9,416 nucleotides of DNA from contig CALZOH010000126.1 in assembly GCA_945827465.1 (NCBI GenBank), positions 1-9,416 of the forward strand, written 5' to 3'. The translations under genes and the position numbers were made by a program. The DNA is from an uncultured Prevotellaceae bacterium (GTDB lineage Bacteria; Bacteroidota; Bacteroidia; Bacteroidales; Bacteroidaceae). Below, in pieces: positions 6,330-9,416 of the stretch (position 1 is its first letter; each line of letters starts with the position of its first letter). The notes under the pieces were generated by a model. That model was not told where the DNA came from. It did not search any database and saw only the letters and a list, made by a program, of their open reading frames with translations.

Positions 6330-7601
6330 ATGGATAGTTATTCCTATTTGACAGGCTTTCTGATTGGACTCCTCCTCTACCTATTTTTTGAAGGAGCCCG
6401 CTTGGCCTTCATTTATTCCTTCAAATATCGTGAAGCCGATAAATCATCCGATAGTTTGTTGGAGAAAATCCTTGTCAATTTCTACAAAATTCCGGGACTA
6501 TTTTTAGCCTCTACCCGGTGGACAGCCACCATTGCCTTGCTGACAGGTGCATGTATGGAATACTTGCTGATTGCAGAATGGTGCAAGCTGGCCGGTTGGG
6601 AATGGAACTTACCCCTGCAAATAGCCGCATGGCTGCTGGTTGGCGTTACCTTCCTGTTAGGCGGTTTCGCCTTTACCCAACTGCTCTGCGGACGACATCC
6701 CGACCAAGCGCTCAAAGGGATGGCGCTGCCCCTCTACTTTATCGGCATCCTATTGCTTCCATTCACACGCTTGCTGTTATTGTTGCCCAAGCTACTGCTG
6801 AAAATCGGTGGCATCAATATGGACGACAAATATCTTGCCCGACTCTTTGGAGGCAAAGAACTGATGGAAAACCGACAGAAACCGGTTCTTTCGGTCGACA
6901 AACCCGATATTGGCGAGAAAGACTTAGAACTGTTTCACAACGCCATCGAGTTTTCAAACATCCGTGTACACGACTGCATCGTGCCACGCACCGAAATAGT
7001 GGCCGTTGAAATCAGTGACCCCATCGAGGAACTCATCAACACATTCGTAAAAAGCGGTAAGACCAAGATCATCGTCTACCAAGAAGATTTGGACCACATC
7101 ATCGGTTATGTCCATTCTTCCGACATGTTCCGGTCGGCCGCCCGTGAGAATTGGAACCAAAGCATTCGTCAGATACCCATTGTACCCGAATCGATGTCGG
7201 CACAGAAAATGATGCAGATCTTTATGCAACAAAAGAAATCCATTGCCGTAGTAGCCGACGAGTTTGGAGGTACTTCGGGCATCATTTCACTCGAGGACCT
7301 CGTTGAAGAGATTTTCGGTGACATTGAAGACGAACATGATGTGGTCACCTACACGGCAAAAAAGGTTGGCGACAACGAATACCTGCTCTCCGCCCGCCTC
7401 GAAATAGAAAAAGTCAATGAACAATTCGGCATCCATCTGCCGGAATCAGATGAATACCTGACCGTGGGCGGCTATATTCTTTACCATCACCAAGCCTTCC
7501 CCAAAACAGGACAAATCCTGACCATTGACAAGTTCCAATTTACCATCATCAAGACGGCAACCTCGAAAATAGAATTGGTAAAACTGAAAGTAAACCCCTA
7601 A
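6330..7601 (+). CDS. CNNM/CorC-HlyC-like membrane protein with CBS pair (GldE-related)
   Basis: This 423-residue inner-membrane protein has the hemolysin-C/CorC architecture. The N-terminal membrane domain has about four hydrophobic segments (roughly 7-29, 55-83, 95-120, 130-157). Two CBS domains follow (about 214-272 and 280-337), containing VPRTEIVAV and the family hallmark VADEFGGTSGIISLEDLVEE (308-327). A CorC/HlyC C-terminal transporter-associated domain covers about 345-421. Family members are linked to magnesium or cobalt efflux, with CBS domains sensing nucleotide; the gliding protein GldE of Flavobacteriia has the same architecture. The membrane domain is atypical: the usual S-E-x-A-L-like motif of the first helix reads EGARLAF. 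Transport activity should therefore not be assumed. ATG 6330 was chosen by length and position; no strong ribosome binding site precedes it. It is likely the last gene of the coaX operon, since a promoter follows. Confidence 0.85.
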   Translation: MDSYSYLTGFLIGLLLYLFFEGARLAFIYSFKYREADKSSDSLLEKILVNFYKIPGLFLASTRWTATIALLTGACMEYLLIAEWCKLAGWEWNLPLQIAAWLLVGVTFLLGGFAFTQLLCGRHPDQALKGMALPLYFIGILLLPFTRLLLLLPKLLLKIGGINMDDKYLARLFGGKELMENRQKPVLSVDKPDIGEKDLELFHNAIEFSNIRVHDCIVPRTEIVAVEISDPIEELINTFVKSGKTKIIVYQEDLDHIIGYVHSSDMFRSAARENWNQSIRQIPIVPESMSAQKMMQIFMQQKKSIAVVADEFGGTSGIISLEDLVEEIFGDIEDEHDVVTYTAKKVGDNEYLLSARLEIEKVNEQFGIHLPESDEYLTVGGYILYHHQAFPKTGQILTIDKFQFTIIKTATSKIELVKLKVNP

Positions 7602-7626
7602 AAGCAAAGAATCGAAGCAAAAGGAG

Positions 7627-7655
7627 TTGTATGTTCAACATTTTTTATAACTTTG
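7627..7655 (+). promoter_or_regulatory. Bacteroidota promoter for the ppiD-like gene
   Basis: TAACTTTG (7648-7655) matches TAnnTTTG exactly, followed by GCG. A TTG at 7627-7629 lies 18 nt upstream, close to the normal spacing for the -33 element. The start codon is 47 nt downstream of the -7 box. This is the best supported promoter in the window because both elements are present. The 101-bp gap it occupies separates the chaperone gene from the coaX operon. Confidence 0.6.
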
Positions 7656-7702
7656 CGTGCTCGAAAAATAGTCATAACGAAGAAATATAAACATTAATCA
7701 TA

Positions 7703-9416
7703 ATGGCAGCATTACAAAAAATCAGGAGCAAGGGAGTCTTGCTCATTATCATTATCGGTTTAGGCTTGTTTGCCTTTATCGCCGAAGAGTTTTTCCGTTC
7801 CATTGAAACCACCGCCAACCACAGCAAGATGCAAGTTGGCAAGATTTATGGACAAACCATTTCTACACAAGAGTTCCAGCAAATGTACGAAAACTATGAG
7901 AGCGCTCTCAAGTTTATGCGTGGCACCACATCACTGACTGATGTAGAGGCAACTCAAGCCCGCGACTACGTTTGGCAGATGCACGTTAACTACCAGCTCG
8001 TCGCTCACGAGTGTGAAGCCCTTGGCTTGACCGTTACCGACAGCGAAATGCAGCAGGTACTGAACGAAGGTTCCAACCCCATTCTGATGCAAACTCCGTT
8101 CAGAAACGAAAAGACCGGACGCTTTGATGCCAACATGCTGAAGACCTTCTTGCAGGAATATGAAAAGATGCTCACTGAGAACACCACACAGTTCCCGCAG
8201 CAGTATATGGAATATTATGCCAGCATGTACAAATACTGGGGATTCATCGAGAAGACCCTGCGCGAAAACCTCCTGCAGCAGAAATATCAGGTGCTCGTAG
8301 CCAAGTCCATCCTGTCCAACCCCATCGAAGCCAAGATGAACTTCGACGGTCAAGTTGACAACAGCAACATCTTGTTGGCATCTTGTCCTTTCACCGCCGT
8401 TCCTGAAAAAGACATCAACGTTACCGACGGCGAGCTCAAAGCTAAGTACGACGCAACCAAAGAAGAATATCGCCAGTATGTTGAGTCTCGCGACATCAAG
8501 TACGTTTCCGTAAAAGTAAACGCCAGCGAGAAAGACAAAGAAGAACTCATGAAGGAAATGGAAGGCTATGCCGAGAAGTTGAAGGGCACCAACGATGTGG
8601 CTAACATCGTTCGCAACTCCAACTCACTGGTTTCTTACTCCATGGTTCCCGTCACCAAGAAATCTCTTCCCGCCGACATTCAGAATCAGCTCGATTCTTT
8701 GAGCGTAGGCAGCGTAAAAGGTCCTTACTACAACATTGCCGACAACACCGACAACGTGATTAAACTGATGGGTATGGTACAGGAGCCCGACTCTGTTCTC
8801 ATTCGTCAGATTCAGGTAGGCGGAACCACGGCTGAAGAGGCTCACAAACGTGCCGACAGCATCTATGCAGCTCTGCAAGGCGGTGCTCAGTTCAAGGAAC
8901 TCGCCAAGAAGTACGGCCAGCAGGGTGACTCGGCTTGGATTACTTCTCAGCAGTATGAGAACTCCATCATGGATGCCGACAACGCCAACTTCATCAAGAC
9001 CATCAATAACCTGGCAGTTGGCCAAACCAAGAATATGTCGTTTGAACAGGGCAACATCATTATTGAAGTATTGGCAAGAAAGGCCATGACCACCAAATAC
9101 GACATTGCCGTTATCAAGCGCACCGTTGACTTCAGCAAAGAAACCTACAACAAAGCATACAATGACTTCAGCCACTTCGTTGCCACCAGCACCGATCTCA
9201 AAGCCATGGAAGCCAATGCAGGCAAAAGCGGTTACACCGTTGAAAGCCGCAACGACCTTTACAGCAGCGAGCACTACGTAGCCAATGTTTCCAACACCCG
9301 CGAAACCATGAAGTGGATCTTCGATGCCAAGGACGGCGAAATCTCTCCCTTGTATGAATGCGGACAGAATGACAACCTGCTCATCGTAGCTTTGGTCAAG
9401 ACACACAAGGTAGGCT
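7703..9416 (+). CDS. PpiD/SurA-type periplasmic folding factor, partial (3' end missing)
   Basis: The frame is open from ATG 7703 to the window end (571 codons, no stop), so the C-terminus is missing; Bacteroidota homologues I recall are about 700 residues. The N-terminus MAALQKIRSKG followed by a single transmembrane helix (about 12-29) is the PpiD anchor, placing the bulk in the periplasm. Residues about 40-240 form a SurA_N-like helical chaperone region, including VGKIYGQTISTQEFQQMYE and the QYMEYYASMYKYWGFIEKTL helix. A parvulin-like domain spans about 363-458 (VLIRQIQVGG to IIIEVLARKA). The following region, up to LYECGQNDNLLIVAL, resembles the second C-terminal unit of these proteins. 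The expected role is helping envelope and outer-membrane proteins fold as they leave the Sec translocon. The parvulin part lacks the usual histidines, so isomerase activity is doubtful. The start lacks a Shine-Dalgarno sequence but is preceded by an A-rich leader. Confidence 0.88.
   Translation, partial: MAALQKIRSKGVLLIIIIGLGLFAFIAEEFFRSIETTANHSKMQVGKIYGQTISTQEFQQMYENYESALKFMRGTTSLTDVEATQARDYVWQMHVNYQLVAHECEALGLTVTDSEMQQVLNEGSNPILMQTPFRNEKTGRFDANMLKTFLQEYEKMLTENTTQFPQQYMEYYASMYKYWGFIEKTLRENLLQQKYQVLVAKSILSNPIEAKMNFDGQVDNSNILLASCPFTAVPEKDINVTDGELKAKYDATKEEYRQYVESRDIKYVSVKVNASEKDKEELMKEMEGYAEKLKGTNDVANIVRNSNSLVSYSMVPVTKKSLPADIQNQLDSLSVGSVKGPYYNIADNTDNVIKLMGMVQEPDSVLIRQIQVGGTTAEEAHKRADSIYAALQGGAQFKELAKKYGQQGDSAWITSQQYENSIMDADNANFIKTINNLAVGQTKNMSFEQGNIIIEVLARKAMTTKYDIAVIKRTVDFSKETYNKAYNDFSHFVATSTDLKAMEANAGKSGYTVESRNDLYSSEHYVANVSNTRETMKWIFDAKDGEISPLYECGQNDNLLIVALVKTHKVG

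Noticed and set aside
7626..7646. GTTG/CAAC hairpin followed by six T residues after the CNNM-like gene
   Set aside because: The stem has four pairs and overlaps the proposed -33 element of the next promoter, so a terminator call is not supported.
8624..9406. A 260-codon open frame on the minus strand opposite the ppiD-like gene
   Set aside because: The plus strand carries a continuous PpiD-like protein through the whole stretch. The antisense protein has no signal, motif or promoter, and is probably a codon-bias shadow.
1..9416. tRNA, rRNA, CRISPR array, transposase or phage genes
   Set aside because: No cloverleaf, regularly spaced direct repeats, or recognisable transposase, integrase or phage proteins were seen on reading both strands.

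Overview
The window looks like chromosome from the Bacteroidota, most likely order Bacteroidales and Prevotella-like; the genus is an inference. Three upstream regions carry the phylum's TAnnTTTG -7 promoter box. Several starts have little or no Shine-Dalgarno sequence. The right-hand gene order (coaX, outer-membrane barrel, lptC, CBS-domain membrane protein, ppiD) is one I associate with this order.

Left edge (1-255) is noncoding. It holds two copies of a short GC-rich palindrome in opposite orientation (4-22 and 103-121), resembling a REP/BIME-type dispersed repeat. A further GC-rich hairpin (209-231) probably terminates the first gene. Next comes a minus-strand gene for a lipoprotein-type nitroreductase (256-891). 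A 160-bp divergent promoter region separates it from a plus-strand pair: a Tat-signal FAD-dependent oxidoreductase (1052-2383) and a Tat-signal DUF4434 protein, a TIM-barrel glycoside-hydrolase-like family (2403-3500). The pair is visibly richer in GC than its surroundings and looks like a small accessory cassette acting outside the cytoplasm.

Right part (3545-9416) is a housekeeping and envelope-biogenesis block. It has type III pantothenate kinase (coaX, GTG start), a beta-barrel outer-membrane protein that overlaps it by 14 nt, an LptC lipoprotein joined by an ATGA overlap, a CNNM/CorC-like membrane protein 14 nt downstream, and, behind its own promoter, a SurA_N/PpiD-type periplasmic chaperone cut off by the window end. 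Tight overlaps suggest the first four are cotranscribed, linking CoA synthesis with outer-membrane assembly genes.

No mobile-element gene, RNA gene, CRISPR array or known defence system was seen. The best candidate for something undescribed is the extracytoplasmic flavoprotein/DUF4434 cassette with the divergent nitroreductase lipoprotein. The other points worth checking are the paired palindromes, the degenerate parvulin domain of PpiD and the atypical membrane domain of the CNNM-like protein.
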